Virus record (IMG/VR): IMGVR_UViG_3300000553_000305
Coordinates: 2,018-22,692 of that record
From: a virus
Strand: one strand, 5' to 3'
DNA: 20,675 nt
Shown: piece after piece, positions 1 through 7,168 of the stretch
How the letters are laid out: every line of letters starts with the position of its first letter
How positions within the stretch are numbered: position 1 is the stretch's first letter
Translations under genes and position numbers: made by a program
Notes under the pieces: generated by a model
The model's database searches: none
The model's input: the letters and a program-made list of their open reading frames with translations, nothing else
Told to the model about the DNA's origin: nothing

Positions 1-1080
1 GCACAGGCGGCATTTAATCAAGTTCGGGCAATATGGCCATGGATGAGCCCTGCACAGGTTAACCAAGTGTTAGCATCTACTTCTAGCAGTTATATGACTG
101 ATGCAGGTATGGGCTTGGTATTAAATCCAGACAAGCTAATGAATCCAGTTGGAGCAATGAGTGTAGCCACAAGAGCAGGAGCAATGACATTAAACGGCGG
201 TATTGCTGGTGTTAATTTAGGCGGCCTGAATCAAATGCAGGCGTTTGATAGCCTTGGTCGTAACTATACTGTAAACTTTGCCAATAACAATTATGTAGGT
301 CCTAATAGTTTTCATACTAACACCGAACACACTGATCAATATAATATGACTAGTCATACAGAATACTTGTTAAATGGTCCTACCAATACAATGTATTCCC
401 CAATAGGAGCCATGAGACTAGGCTATGAAAATCGCAATCAATATAATACTATAGGTGCTCCAACTCCACCAAAAGAGTTTGGCGATAGTTCCGGTAACCA
501 AGGTATGTATCTAGGCATGATACAACCCAAGCAATGGAGTTTTGGTATGCCTGAAATTTATCGTAATGGTAACTTCTATACTGGATTGCAATATACTAGT
601 CTTAATACTAATCCTTGGTTAAACTTTAGTGGAGCATTTGGTTCAGTTAGTAGCAGTGGCACCCTGGAACACGTGGCTACCTATGCTACAAATGGCTTCA
701 GTGTCCAAGGCGCAGTCATGCGAACTACAACTAATTTTAGATCAGGAATAGTATCTAATGTAACACCAATTACAGCCGCTTGGGCTGAAACTGGTTACCG
801 ATATGCCGAAGATCAATTTGGAGACATGGGCGTATATCTTGGTGTTAAGCCAGTGGTATTAAATGGTAGTGTAACTGCAAACTTACCAACAGGTGTTGAC
901 AACAGTGGCAATACAGTATATACTACAAACAAGATGGGTATTATTAGCACTGCTACACCATATGTCCGAGTGCTATATACCGGCACTATTGATCGTAATA
1001 GTGGATATAGAATATCCGGAATGACTACACAAGACGGATTTTATCGTGCAATGGCCGAATATAGATATAATTTTAACTAA
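1..1080 (+). CDS. S8 (subtilisin-like) peptidase, C-terminal part with beta-rich tail (5' end outside window)
   Basis: The frame is open from the first base, so the gene starts upstream; the first ATG (43) lies inside a domain and is probably not the start. The first 45 or so codons (RAIWPW, SPAQVNQVLAST, then a G-x-V-x-N-P-D-K-L-like stretch) match the end of the subtilase fold, where SPAQVxxxLxxTA is followed by G.G.V+N. The catalytic Asp, His and Ser would lie upstream. FDSLGRNYTV follows, a phrase typical of S8 proteins with a C-terminal autotransporter-like region. The remaining ~270 residues are rich in Gly, Asn, Thr and aromatics in alternating patterns and end in YRYNFN, as a beta-barrel or beta-sandwich would. 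Similar S8 proteins occur in T4-like marine phages, so a virion or cell-surface protease is possible. The S8 assignment rests on the short N-terminal segment; a plain structural protein is the alternative. Confidence 0.6.
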   Translation, partial: AQAAFNQVRAIWPWMSPAQVNQVLASTSSSYMTDAGMGLVLNPDKLMNPVGAMSVATRAGAMTLNGGIAGVNLGGLNQMQAFDSLGRNYTVNFANNNYVGPNSFHTNTEHTDQYNMTSHTEYLLNGPTNTMYSPIGAMRLGYENRNQYNTIGAPTPPKEFGDSSGNQGMYLGMIQPKQWSFGMPEIYRNGNFYTGLQYTSLNTNPWLNFSGAFGSVSSSGTLEHVATYATNGFSVQGAVMRTTTNFRSGIVSNVTPITAAWAETGYRYAEDQFGDMGVYLGVKPVVLNGSVTANLPTGVDNSGNTVYTTNKMGIISTATPYVRVLYTGTIDRNSGYRISGMTTQDGFYRAMAEYRYNFN

Positions 1081-1088
1081 GGATAAAC

Positions 1089-1265
1089 GTGGGAATATTT
1101 GAAATAATGGGGGCCGCAGTGCTCTTTGGTTTTTGTAGTGTGTTTGGCTGGAACACTGGACAAATAATTTGGGACACTAAAATTGATCCTGATAACAAAA
1201 TTGAAAAGTCAATTATGGCAGACAAAGAAGAAACTCCGGCTGCACCTGCAAGCACTAATAAATAA
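1089..1265 (+). CDS. small protein with N-terminal hydrophobic segment
   Basis: A 58-residue protein starting at GTG 1089. The start is chosen because AAGGA overlapping the upstream stop region lies 5 bases before it; an internal ATG at 1107 would give 52 residues with no ribosome-binding site. Residues ~3-20 (IFEIMGAAVLFGFCSVFGW) are hydrophobic and could be a membrane anchor. The rest is charged and ends in an Ala/Pro-rich tail (PAAPAS). It begins 8 bases after the S8-like gene, so it is probably translated with it. I do not recognise the family; membrane location is inferred from composition only. Confidence 0.6.
   Translation: MGIFEIMGAAVLFGFCSVFGWNTGQIIWDTKIDPDNKIEKSIMADKEETPAAPASTNK
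1257..1264 (+). promoter_or_regulatory. possible late-type promoter AATAAATA
   Basis: AATAAATA fits the NATAAATA late-promoter form of T4-like phages. It overlaps the end of the preceding small gene and would start a transcript near 1270, leaving a ~17-base leader carrying AAGAAAGAG before the ATG at 1287. Such AT-rich octamers also arise by chance here. Confidence 0.35.
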
Positions 1266-1286
1266 GTCTATTAAGAAAGAGACATT

Positions 1287-1508
1287 ATGAGCCAAGAAAG
1301 AACTTTTCAACTTCCGTTAAAAAATGATCAAACTATTGAATTAAAATTTACATCAATTGATGCCACAGGCGATCGACTTTGGCAGATGTTTGCTACTACT
1401 GAGGCTCTTGATATGGTGCAACAATTGATTAGTCAAGCTAACCCCGATACTACTAGTTCCGCTAGAAAAACAGCACCAGCTAAATCTACAATCAAAAAGA
1501 AAAAATGA
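1287..1508 (+). CDS. small protein with basic C-terminal tail
   Basis: 73 residues, not recognised. The first ~50 residues look like a small beta-alpha fold (alternating hydrophobics around TIELKFTSIDATGDRLW, then an amphipathic helix ALDMVQQLISQ). The last ~20 are a flexible Ser/Thr/Ala stretch ending in KSTIKKKK, which could bind nucleic acid or another acidic partner. AAGAAAGAGA before the ATG is a plausible ribosome-binding site. Its stop overlaps the next start as ATGA (1505-1508), so the two genes are likely translationally coupled. Confidence 0.6.
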   Translation: MSQERTFQLPLKNDQTIELKFTSIDATGDRLWQMFATTEALDMVQQLISQANPDTTSSARKTAPAKSTIKKKK

Positions 1509-2170
1509 AACAATTAGTATATAAAAAAAATTATATATCGCTTGATCTGGTTAACGAAATACGTGACTACTTTAATAGTATAAACGATTCTTTGTCAGCG
1601 TCAAAAGGACCATTTGTAACACCAAAACATAAATTAGGCTGGCAAGGTTGTTGGGATCGACAATTACATTTTGAAAAAGAAAATAACCCAATTCATCTAG
1701 TAATTAAAAAACTTAAGGATGATTTCGGTAACTTTGAAGCCATTGAAAATAGCTGTAGTATTAGATACATGGCCGCTCCATTTTTGCCACATTCAGACAT
1801 ATCTTCAACTGACCTTTTAAGAACCATGAGAGACAATGGATATCGAGAAGGTTTTATTTTTTTAATACCATTGTGGTGGCGAGAAGGTTACAATCCAGCC
1901 ACTGTTTTTTTTAATAGCCCTGCAAATCTTAACGAACCTTTATACTCAGACATGTTAGATATTTTGCCTAACTACTCTGAAGAATTCAAAGAAGAATCAA
2001 AAAATTTCAGTATACGAAAAATTATTAATTGGGATTCCCCAGGAGATCTTATTGCTTGGGAGAATTTTCAATGGCACAGTTCAGGACAGATTGGAAAAGT
2101 TGAATATGACAAAACAACCTGGGTCAAAGAATTTATTTCAATTGATACAAGATTTAAAGTAGAATCATAA
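1505..2170 (+). CDS. 2-oxoglutarate/Fe(II)-dependent oxygenase-like protein
   Basis: 221 residues. The order fits a double-stranded beta-helix oxygenase: R87-Y-M then H96-S-D98 as the HxD iron-binding pair, a hydrophobic strand (FIFLIPLWW), and a distal H191 in the phrase WENFQWHSS after a G-D-L-I-A-W strand, with K208 or R216 available for the 2-oxoglutarate carboxylate. Putative phage 2OG oxygenases of this size are common in T4-like marine phages; their substrates (protein prolyl/lysyl residues, DNA bases) are mostly unknown. Coupled by ATGA to the previous gene, and the last gene before a promoter. The fold call is inference from the HxD...H spacing; the usual arginine seems to be replaced or displaced. 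Confidence 0.6.
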   Translation: MKQLVYKKNYISLDLVNEIRDYFNSINDSLSASKGPFVTPKHKLGWQGCWDRQLHFEKENNPIHLVIKKLKDDFGNFEAIENSCSIRYMAAPFLPHSDISSTDLLRTMRDNGYREGFIFLIPLWWREGYNPATVFFNSPANLNEPLYSDMLDILPNYSEEFKEESKNFSIRKIINWDSPGDLIAWENFQWHSSGQIGKVEYDKTTWVKEFISIDTRFKVES

Positions 2171-2200
2171 ACAACAAGCGGTCTTTCGGCGTCATCCCGC

Positions 2201-2229
2201 TTTACAAATTCTGCCGCCTATGCTATAAT
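2201..2229 (+). promoter_or_regulatory. sigma-70 promoter for the queD-like gene
   Basis: TTTACA (2201-2206), a 17-base spacer and TATAAT (2224-2229) with TG one base upstream (extended -10). The predicted start near 2236 gives a 13-base leader with AGGAG before ATG 2249, so this message has a normal ribosome-binding site. Confidence 0.85.
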
Positions 2230-2248
2230 CTAACATAGGAGAATTATA

Positions 2249-2752
2249 ATGGCAAATCAACCTAGGCAATACAAATACACTTCTACCAAGGAGTATCACG
2301 ATGCATTTCCCTGCGCTTATCGTCAGTGGCGAGCAGACAGTCATTGTAACTTAATTCATGGCTATTCATTTAGTATGAAGTTTTACTTTGGCACAGATGA
2401 CTTAGATGTGCGTAATTGGGCGGCTGACTACGGCGGACTCAAAGAACTTAAACAAGTGCTAGAAAGCCAATTTGATCACACGCTGTTAGTAGCAGAAGAT
2501 GATCCCGAACTTGAAACATACAAGTTGCTACAAGAAAAAAACATGGCCAAACTAACTATCCTACCTAAGTTAGGGTGTGAAGGACTAGCAGATCAACTAT
2601 ACAAGTATGTTAATGGTGTGTATATTCCAGACATGTGGGGTAATGCAGAAGCAGATCGGCTATGGTGTTATCGTGTAGAAGTTCGTGAAACACAGAGTAA
2701 TATGGCCCACCGTGAAGGACATCGTGAGTGGAATGAAGACCTCTTCGCCTAA
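2249..2752 (+). CDS. QueD-like 6-carboxytetrahydropterin synthase family protein
   Basis: 167 residues. QueD converts dihydroneopterin triphosphate to 6-carboxytetrahydropterin in 7-deazaguanine (preQ0) synthesis. Family signs here: C33 four residues before H37 (HCNLIHGYSF, matching KCxxLHGH), F75-D-H-T for the FDHxxL motif, and VEVRET at 143-148 for the conserved C-terminal Glu segment. Odd: two of the three usual zinc-ligand histidines appear to be tyrosines (Y24 in FPCAY where FxAAH is expected, and Y39 in LIHGY where LHGH is expected). I recall cyanophage homologues with similar changes, so it may be a phage-specific branch. It has its own promoter and AGGAG site. A queE-like gene lies 3.3 kb downstream, supporting a deazaguanine role; retained activity is uncertain. 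Confidence 0.8.
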   Translation: MANQPRQYKYTSTKEYHDAFPCAYRQWRADSHCNLIHGYSFSMKFYFGTDDLDVRNWAADYGGLKELKQVLESQFDHTLLVAEDDPELETYKLLQEKNMAKLTILPKLGCEGLADQLYKYVNGVYIPDMWGNAEADRLWCYRVEVRETQSNMAHREGHREWNEDLFA

Positions 2753-3014
2753 GGTGGAAGAAATCCTAGACATACTCCAAGAGGAGTGTGGCGAAGTAAT
2801 TGTTGCTATTAGTAAGATCCGCCGTTTTGGTATTGACAATTCATACAAGGACGGCGGAACTCAACGTGAGCACTTGATTCAAGAGCTAGGAGATGTTACA
2901 CTATTAGTAGAGTTACTCAAGGCGCATGGTGTTTTCACAGAAGGCGAATTACATAAGGCACAAGTTAAAAAAAGTCAAAAATTAACCAAGTGGTCAACAA
3001 TATACAACAATTAA
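2733..3014 (+). CDS. MazG-like nucleotide pyrophosphohydrolase
   Basis: 93 residues from ATG 2733. In-frame GTG 2724 (preceded by GAAGGAC) is a credible alternative; the ATG at 2685 further back would overlap queD by 68 bases. Metal-binding signature of the all-alpha NTP pyrophosphatase family: E17-E-C-G-E21 in the first helix and E51-L-G-D54 in the second, with KIRRFG between. MazG-type enzymes cleave (d)NTPs, or in some phages ppGpp-like nucleotides, to monophosphates plus pyrophosphate. It overlaps the 3' end of the queD-like gene by 20 bases in another frame and is probably co-transcribed. The family is clear; the substrate cannot be read from the sequence. Confidence 0.82.
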   Translation: MKTSSPKVEEILDILQEECGEVIVAISKIRRFGIDNSYKDGGTQREHLIQELGDVTLLVELLKAHGVFTEGELHKAQVKKSQKLTKWSTIYNN

Positions 3015-3035
3015 TTCTTGCCAATAATATACGTA

Positions 3036-3043
3036 TATAAATA
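3036..3043 (+). promoter_or_regulatory. late-type promoter TATAAATA
   Basis: Exact match to the T4 late-promoter octamer in the short gap before the glycosyltransferase gene. The predicted start (~3049) is only about 3 bases upstream of the ATG at 3052, and no ribosome-binding site is visible. Confidence 0.6.
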
Positions 3044-3051
3044 TTCACACT

Positions 3052-3870
3052 ATGTCAAACGAATACAAAATAGCCATTATATTACCTACACGTGGGCGCA
3101 CCGAAGCACTCACACGCAGTCTTGTTGGACTGCTAGAAAAAGCTTCAGACTTAAATAACATTCAAGTTTTATTAGGTCTTGACAACGATGACGAAGTTGG
3201 GATTGCACATTTTCAAGAATCATTACAACCTACACTAGATGAAATGGGTGTTGATTATACTGCTATGACCTTTGAGCCATTGGGCTATAGTCGTCTTAAC
3301 GAATACATTAACAAGCTAAGTGAGAATTCTAGTGCCGACTGGATATTCTTTTGGAATGATGATGCTATTATGGAAAGTCAAGACTGGGATGTTGAAATTG
3401 TTAAACATACAGGCGAATTTAAACTTTTAGCCGTTCATACTCACAATGATCATCCTTACAGTATATTTCCTATAGTTCCAAGAGAGTGGCTAGATCTTAT
3501 TGGTCATTTAAGTTTACATTCAATGACCGATGCTTGGTTAAGCCAAATTGCTTATATGGTAGATATTTGGGAACGAATTGATGTTCATGTTTTACACGAC
3601 CGCGCCGATCTTACTGGTAACAACTTAGATGCAACATACAAGCAACGTGAATTATTAGAGGGTAATCCTAGTAATCCTAGAGATTTCCATCACCCTCACA
3701 TGACTGTATTGCGTATGCAAGAGTGTGATGCAATTAACGAATATTTAAAATCAAAGGGATTAAACCATACTTGGTGGGAACGTGTCAAAGCTGGAGAACA
3801 AGATCCTTGGGAACACCTTCGTGAAAATGATACCAATGGACAAATGCGCCAGTTTAAAATCAAACGATGA
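3052..3870 (+). CDS. family 2-like glycosyltransferase (GT-A fold)
   Basis: 272 residues. N-terminal strand and loop IAIILPTRGR (8-16) is the usual nucleotide-sugar-binding opening of GT2 enzymes. L-D-N-D-D-E (43-48) and W-N-D-D (101-104) supply acidic residues, the latter at the place of the metal-binding DxD. The C-terminal ~100 residues are rich in Trp, His and Asp, as in phage-encoded GT2 proteins. It would move a sugar from a nucleotide-sugar to a glycan, protein or DNA acceptor. It is coupled by ATGA to an FkbM methyltransferase and then a GT8-like gene, so the three probably act on one glycan. No signal peptide or membrane segment is seen, so it is cytoplasmic. The acceptor is unknown. 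Confidence 0.8.
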   Translation: MSNEYKIAIILPTRGRTEALTRSLVGLLEKASDLNNIQVLLGLDNDDEVGIAHFQESLQPTLDEMGVDYTAMTFEPLGYSRLNEYINKLSENSSADWIFFWNDDAIMESQDWDVEIVKHTGEFKLLAVHTHNDHPYSIFPIVPREWLDLIGHLSLHSMTDAWLSQIAYMVDIWERIDVHVLHDRADLTGNNLDATYKQRELLEGNPSNPRDFHHPHMTVLRMQECDAINEYLKSKGLNHTWWERVKAGEQDPWEHLRENDTNGQMRQFKIKR

Positions 3871-4577
3871 ATTTTGAAATAACCACCCGTCATGGACGAA
3901 TGATTTTGCCTTACACGCAGGATCATATTGCCCGTGAATTAATCAATCGCGGTGAGTATGAGTGGTATGTTGTAGAAATTTTACAACAATTAGTAAAGGG
4001 TCATACCACAGGTATTTTTCTAGATATCGGCACCAATCTAGGCACAGTAACCTTGCCAATGGCCAGAGATTTTCCTAACATGACTGTTCATTCATTTGAA
4101 ATACAGCCATTTTTAATTTCGTCTTTACGCACAAATCTTGATCTTAACAAACTCACTAATGTTATTATACATGAGCACGGATTGGGCAACAAGCCAGATA
4201 CAATCACTATCAATCAGCCTGATTATACACAAGCAGGCAACGTAGGTGCCCTTAGTTTAAATCCTAAAGTTCAAGAGAACAGCGATATTGCTGTTGGACA
4301 CGGTGATAAAATCACTGTCAAAGTAGTTCCTTTAGATACAATTGATTTTGATCAGCCTATACGTGCTATTAAGTTAGATGTAGAAGGTTACGAACAATTT
4401 GTAATTGAAGGTGCATTAGAAACATTAAAAAAACACAACTATCCTCCTGTTGTCTATGAGCTCTGGGGATATAATGCCTGGTGGAACGAAGAACGTGCCC
4501 AGCTTGAAAAACTTCTAAACGATCTCGGTTACGCTGTTACTAAAATTGATGACACAGGCATTGCTATACACAAATGA
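3867..4577 (+). CDS. FkbM-family SAM-dependent methyltransferase
   Basis: 236 residues. FLDIGTNLG (51-59) is the SAM-binding glycine loop, H-S-F-E-I-Q (75-80) holds the acidic residue for the ribose, and I-K-L-D-V-E-G-Y-E (168-176) is the FkbM hallmark, followed by a VVYELWG strand. FkbM enzymes typically O-methylate sugars or polyketide hydroxyls. ATGA overlaps at both ends (with the GT2-like gene before it and the GT8-like gene after it) indicate a coupled three-gene unit, so a sugar hydroxyl is the likely target, perhaps capping a glycan. Length and motif order are normal for the family. Confidence 0.9.
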   Translation: MNFEITTRHGRMILPYTQDHIARELINRGEYEWYVVEILQQLVKGHTTGIFLDIGTNLGTVTLPMARDFPNMTVHSFEIQPFLISSLRTNLDLNKLTNVIIHEHGLGNKPDTITINQPDYTQAGNVGALSLNPKVQENSDIAVGHGDKITVKVVPLDTIDFDQPIRAIKLDVEGYEQFVIEGALETLKKHNYPPVVYELWGYNAWWNEERAQLEKLLNDLGYAVTKIDDTGIAIHK

Positions 4578-5299
4578 AAAACTATCTAGTAAAAAGCCTT
4601 TTTCAAGTTAAAGATGCAGATTGGAAAGTTTTAGATCGCAGTCACGAGGCTAATTTATTTGACACTTATCTTGCCATGCACGAAGTTAGTGCCGAAAGTT
4701 ATCGAGCATTTCTCGAAGGCGATTGGGAATTAAAGTTTATCACCGGCGAAGTCAGTCAAATCAATGAAGCATTTGAACGAACCTTTTGGGCTATACACGA
4801 CTTGTGGCATTCTGAGCCGTGTAATATTCTATATACCGACCCAGATACTATTGCAATCAAGCACTTCGATCCTTGGGATCAGTATAAACATTTTTTAATG
4901 TTTAATCATACTGATCCAAAACAGTTCGATCGACCAAACCCATACGGCAGAAGTTATCCACACTTCTTTAATGCTGGTGTAAGGTATTTTCCTTCTACTA
5001 TGTCTGAAACTATATGGAAGTTAGGCACAGACATGGCCAAGACTTGGGACTATGCAACCTACGATACCGAACAGATTATCCTAAATGCCATGCTTTGGGA
5101 TCAAGGAATCAAACTAGAAGAAGCACTAGATCCTACTGTGGCTTGGCAACTTTTCCATCCAGATTTAACATTTGGACAGCAGTGGAATGGGTGCTCAATA
5201 CAAGACGCTCGAATACTACACCTACATAGTAGTCGTGGTGCTGATAACCGATTGGCATTTATGCGTCATACCGCTGGTCAATTAGGCATTAAAATTTAA
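4574..5299 (+). CDS. GT8-like nucleotide-sugar glycosyltransferase
   Basis: 241 residues. Read as a GT-A transferase from a metal-binding D89-P-D-T92 preceded by a hydrophobic strand (NILYTD), then HFFNAGVRYFPS (130-141), the 'NAGV' segment typical of GT8/GT77-type enzymes, and D164-TEQIILN, the helix that usually follows. It ends with a HLHSSRG phrase near the C-terminus where GT8 enzymes have a conserved His. It is the last gene of the ATGA-coupled glycan block and is followed directly by a new promoter. The acceptor is unknown. The family call is moderately secure; a broader 'nucleotide-diphospho-sugar transferase' label also fits. Confidence 0.7.
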   Translation: MKNYLVKSLFQVKDADWKVLDRSHEANLFDTYLAMHEVSAESYRAFLEGDWELKFITGEVSQINEAFERTFWAIHDLWHSEPCNILYTDPDTIAIKHFDPWDQYKHFLMFNHTDPKQFDRPNPYGRSYPHFFNAGVRYFPSTMSETIWKLGTDMAKTWDYATYDTEQIILNAMLWDQGIKLEEALDPTVAWQLFHPDLTFGQQWNGCSIQDARILHLHSSRGADNRLAFMRHTAGQLGIKI

Positions 5300-5328
5300 T
5301 TGACTTTGTAAGATAATCATTGTATAAT
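5300..5328 (+). promoter_or_regulatory. sigma-70 promoter with +1 at the start codon
   Basis: TTGACT (5300-5305), 17-base spacer, TATAAT (5323-5328), then 6 bases to ATG 5335. With standard spacing the first transcribed base is the A of ATG, giving a leaderless mRNA. Confidence 0.85.
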
Positions 5329-5334
5329 AGTAAC

Positions 5335-5844
5335 ATGAAAAAAATCTATTACTCTTGGCAGGATGTCGAGAATCAAACACAAGAAATTCTACGTCAAATG
5401 GCACTGGACCCGTGGCGTCCTGACTATGTTGTAGGACTTACACGTGGAGGACTAGTGCCGGCTAATCTAATTAGCCAATACCTAGAAGTCCCAATGGAAA
5501 CTTTAAAAGTAAGTTTACGTGATGGCAACGAAGGCGAAAGTAACTTATGGATGGCCGAAGATGCATTTGGACACGGGCAGGAAGTTGCTAAGAATATCCT
5601 TATTGTGGATGATATTAATGATAGTGGTGCTACACTAAATTGGATTAAGCAAGACTGGCAATCCAGTTGTTTTCCAACAGAACCGCATTGGAATTTCGTA
5701 TGGAGTAATAATGTTCGTGTTGCTGTGTTAGTAGATAACGAAGCAAGTGCTAGCGAATTAAAAATTAGTTATTCGGCCGTCGATCTAAATAAGGCTGAAG
5801 AAGATTCGTGGATTGTTTTTCCTTGGGAAGATTGGTGGAAATGA
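5335..5844 (+). CDS. type I phosphoribosyltransferase
   Basis: 169 residues from ATG 5335. An upstream in-frame TTG at 5320 is rejected because it lies inside the promoter. The PRPP-binding signature I-L-I-V-D-D-I-N-D-S-G-A-T (88-100) is unmistakable, and G-L-T-R-G-G-L (34-40) is the PPi loop of hypoxanthine/xanthine-guanine-type enzymes. These transfer phosphoribose from PRPP to a nucleobase in salvage. The C-terminus is Trp-rich (FPWEDWWK). Message probably leaderless; stop coupled to the next gene by ATGA. A purine base is the best guess for substrate, from the PPi-loop resemblance to Gpt; a nicotinate-like or modified-base substrate cannot be excluded. Confidence 0.88.
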   Translation: MKKIYYSWQDVENQTQEILRQMALDPWRPDYVVGLTRGGLVPANLISQYLEVPMETLKVSLRDGNEGESNLWMAEDAFGHGQEVAKNILIVDDINDSGATLNWIKQDWQSSCFPTEPHWNFVWSNNVRVAVLVDNEASASELKISYSAVDLNKAEEDSWIVFPWEDWWK

Positions 5845-6038
5845 AAATACATTATCGTAAACCTTTATTAATAGAACAAATGAAAGCGGCTATTGCTAAT
5901 AGCAAAGAGCCAATTGATCATTTTGAATTAACTCAGGAAGAATTTAATCAACATTATAGCATGTTTGATAAATCAAATCAACGAGATGGAAGTGTTCAAT
6001 ATTTTTATAAAAGTTATCCAATAAAGGTTACACAATGA
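5841..6038 (+). CDS. small conserved-type hypothetical protein
   Basis: 65 residues from ATG 5841, chosen because it overlaps the previous stop as ATGA; an earlier in-frame ATG at 5808 would overlap 37 bases. Not recognised. It looks like a small helical protein: an amphipathic helix (LLIEQMKAAIANSK), an acidic stretch (FELTQEEFNQHY) and an aromatic C-terminal strand (VQYFYKSYPIKV). It sits between the phosphoribosyltransferase and queE, coupled to both by ATGA, so it is likely made in amounts matched to them. Confidence 0.6.
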   Translation: MKIHYRKPLLIEQMKAAIANSKEPIDHFELTQEEFNQHYSMFDKSNQRDGSVQYFYKSYPIKVTQ

Positions 6039-6895
6039 AGATCAAGGTAAGTGAAATATTTTACAGTCTACAAGGCGAAGGTCGCTTTGTTGGTGTTCCT
6101 AGCGTGTTCCTAAGAACATATGGTTGTAACTTTACCTGTGCAGGGTTTGGATGCAAGCCTGGTGAAAAGTCTACAGGTGCAGATGATGTAGCTGAAGTTG
6201 TTCATATGTATAATGACTTTACAGAGCTGCCTTTGGTAGAAACGGGCTGTGACAGTTATGCATCGTGGCATCCTGCATTTAAACATTTGAGTCCTAACTA
6301 TACTACGGAAGAACTTGTAGATCGTATGTTAGCACTAACACCTAACAAGATGTGGACACAAAATAATGGTAATGATGTTCACTTGGTTATTACAGGTGGT
6401 GAGCCTTTGTTAGGTTGGCAACGTGCTTATGCAGAATTACTAAGCCATCCACGTATGGCAGACTTAAAGAATATCACATTCGAAACTAACGGCACTCAAG
6501 CACTACACGAAGATTTTAAACAGTATCTAAGCGATTGGGAAGGTGCTGTTCCTGGACGTGATGTTACATTTAGTGTTAGTGCTAAGTTAAGTGCAAGTGG
6601 TGAAACTTGGGAAGATGCTATTCAGCCTGAGATTGTTAATAGCTATCAGACCTATGGACATGCTTATCTCAAGTTTGTGGTCGAAACACTAGATCATGTC
6701 AACGAAGCTGTTCGTGCTGTAGATGCTTTCCGTGCAGGCGGATTTACGGGTGTTGTATATCTAATGCCACAGGGTGGTGTTGTTACTCCATATGACGCAA
6801 ACAAATTAAACATTGCCAACATCTGCTGTGAACGTGGATTTAATTATAGTCCACGATTGCATGTGGACTTATGGGGCAACGGTTGGGGCAAGTGA
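6035..6895 (+). CDS. queE: QueE-like radical SAM protein (7-carboxy-7-deazaguanine synthase family)
   Basis: 286 residues. QueE rearranges 6-carboxytetrahydropterin to 7-carboxy-7-deazaguanine. The opening FYSLQGEG (9-16) and VFLRTYGCNFTC are classic for QueE, and T-G-G-E-P (120-124) is the radical-SAM GGEP strand that binds the SAM amino group. The cluster motif is unusual: C31-x3-C35 is present, but the third position of CX3CX2C is a Phe; the next cysteines are C40 and C72. There is also a ~50-residue insertion between the cysteine loop and the core, containing ETGCDSYASWHP, which I recall from phage QueE-like proteins. ATGA-coupled upstream, GTGA-coupled downstream. With the QueD-like gene it suggests a deazaguanine pathway; queC and folE would have to be elsewhere or from the host. 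Confidence 0.82.
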   Translation: MKIKVSEIFYSLQGEGRFVGVPSVFLRTYGCNFTCAGFGCKPGEKSTGADDVAEVVHMYNDFTELPLVETGCDSYASWHPAFKHLSPNYTTEELVDRMLALTPNKMWTQNNGNDVHLVITGGEPLLGWQRAYAELLSHPRMADLKNITFETNGTQALHEDFKQYLSDWEGAVPGRDVTFSVSAKLSASGETWEDAIQPEIVNSYQTYGHAYLKFVVETLDHVNEAVRAVDAFRAGGFTGVVYLMPQGGVVTPYDANKLNIANICCERGFNYSPRLHVDLWGNGWGK

Positions 6896-7167
6896 AAGTA
6901 AGATACGGCAATCATATGCCACCAATCCCAGAATCTATTGGAATCACTATGCCAGATGAATACAACGACAAAAAATTTTTAAGTCGTGCCACACCTGAAC
7001 TTAAATGGTCCTTATGGCCTAGACGGTGCCATTCTAGTGGACGACGTTTGTGGCTAACTCAGGCCTATCGTGCTCGGTATATTATTACTGGCCCCGAAGA
7101 TCCGGCTGTATGGACTCGCTGGTATAGCACTACGGAAATGCTTATATTGAAATTAAAAGGAAATTAA
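6892..7167 (+). CDS. hypothetical protein between queE and nadE
   Basis: 91 residues from GTG 6892, chosen because GTGA overlaps the queE stop; an ATG at 6871 would overlap by 25 bases and has no better site. Not recognised. Visible: a Pro-rich start (MPPIPESIG), a middle with many Arg and Trp residues (LWPRRCHSSGRRLWLTQAYRAR) and a C-terminal ITGPEDPAVWTRW phrase. The basic, Trp-rich middle could contact nucleic acid, but that is speculation. It ends one base before the NAD synthetase start. Confidence 0.6.
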   Translation: MKVRYGNHMPPIPESIGITMPDEYNDKKFLSRATPELKWSLWPRRCHSSGRRLWLTQAYRARYIITGPEDPAVWTRWYSTTEMLILKLKGN

Positions 7168-7168
7168 A

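Noticed and set aside
5320-5334. Upstream TTG start for the phosphoribosyltransferase
   Set aside because: It lies inside the promoter, overlapping the -10 box, so it would not be transcribed from that promoter; ATG 5335 begins the conserved protein.
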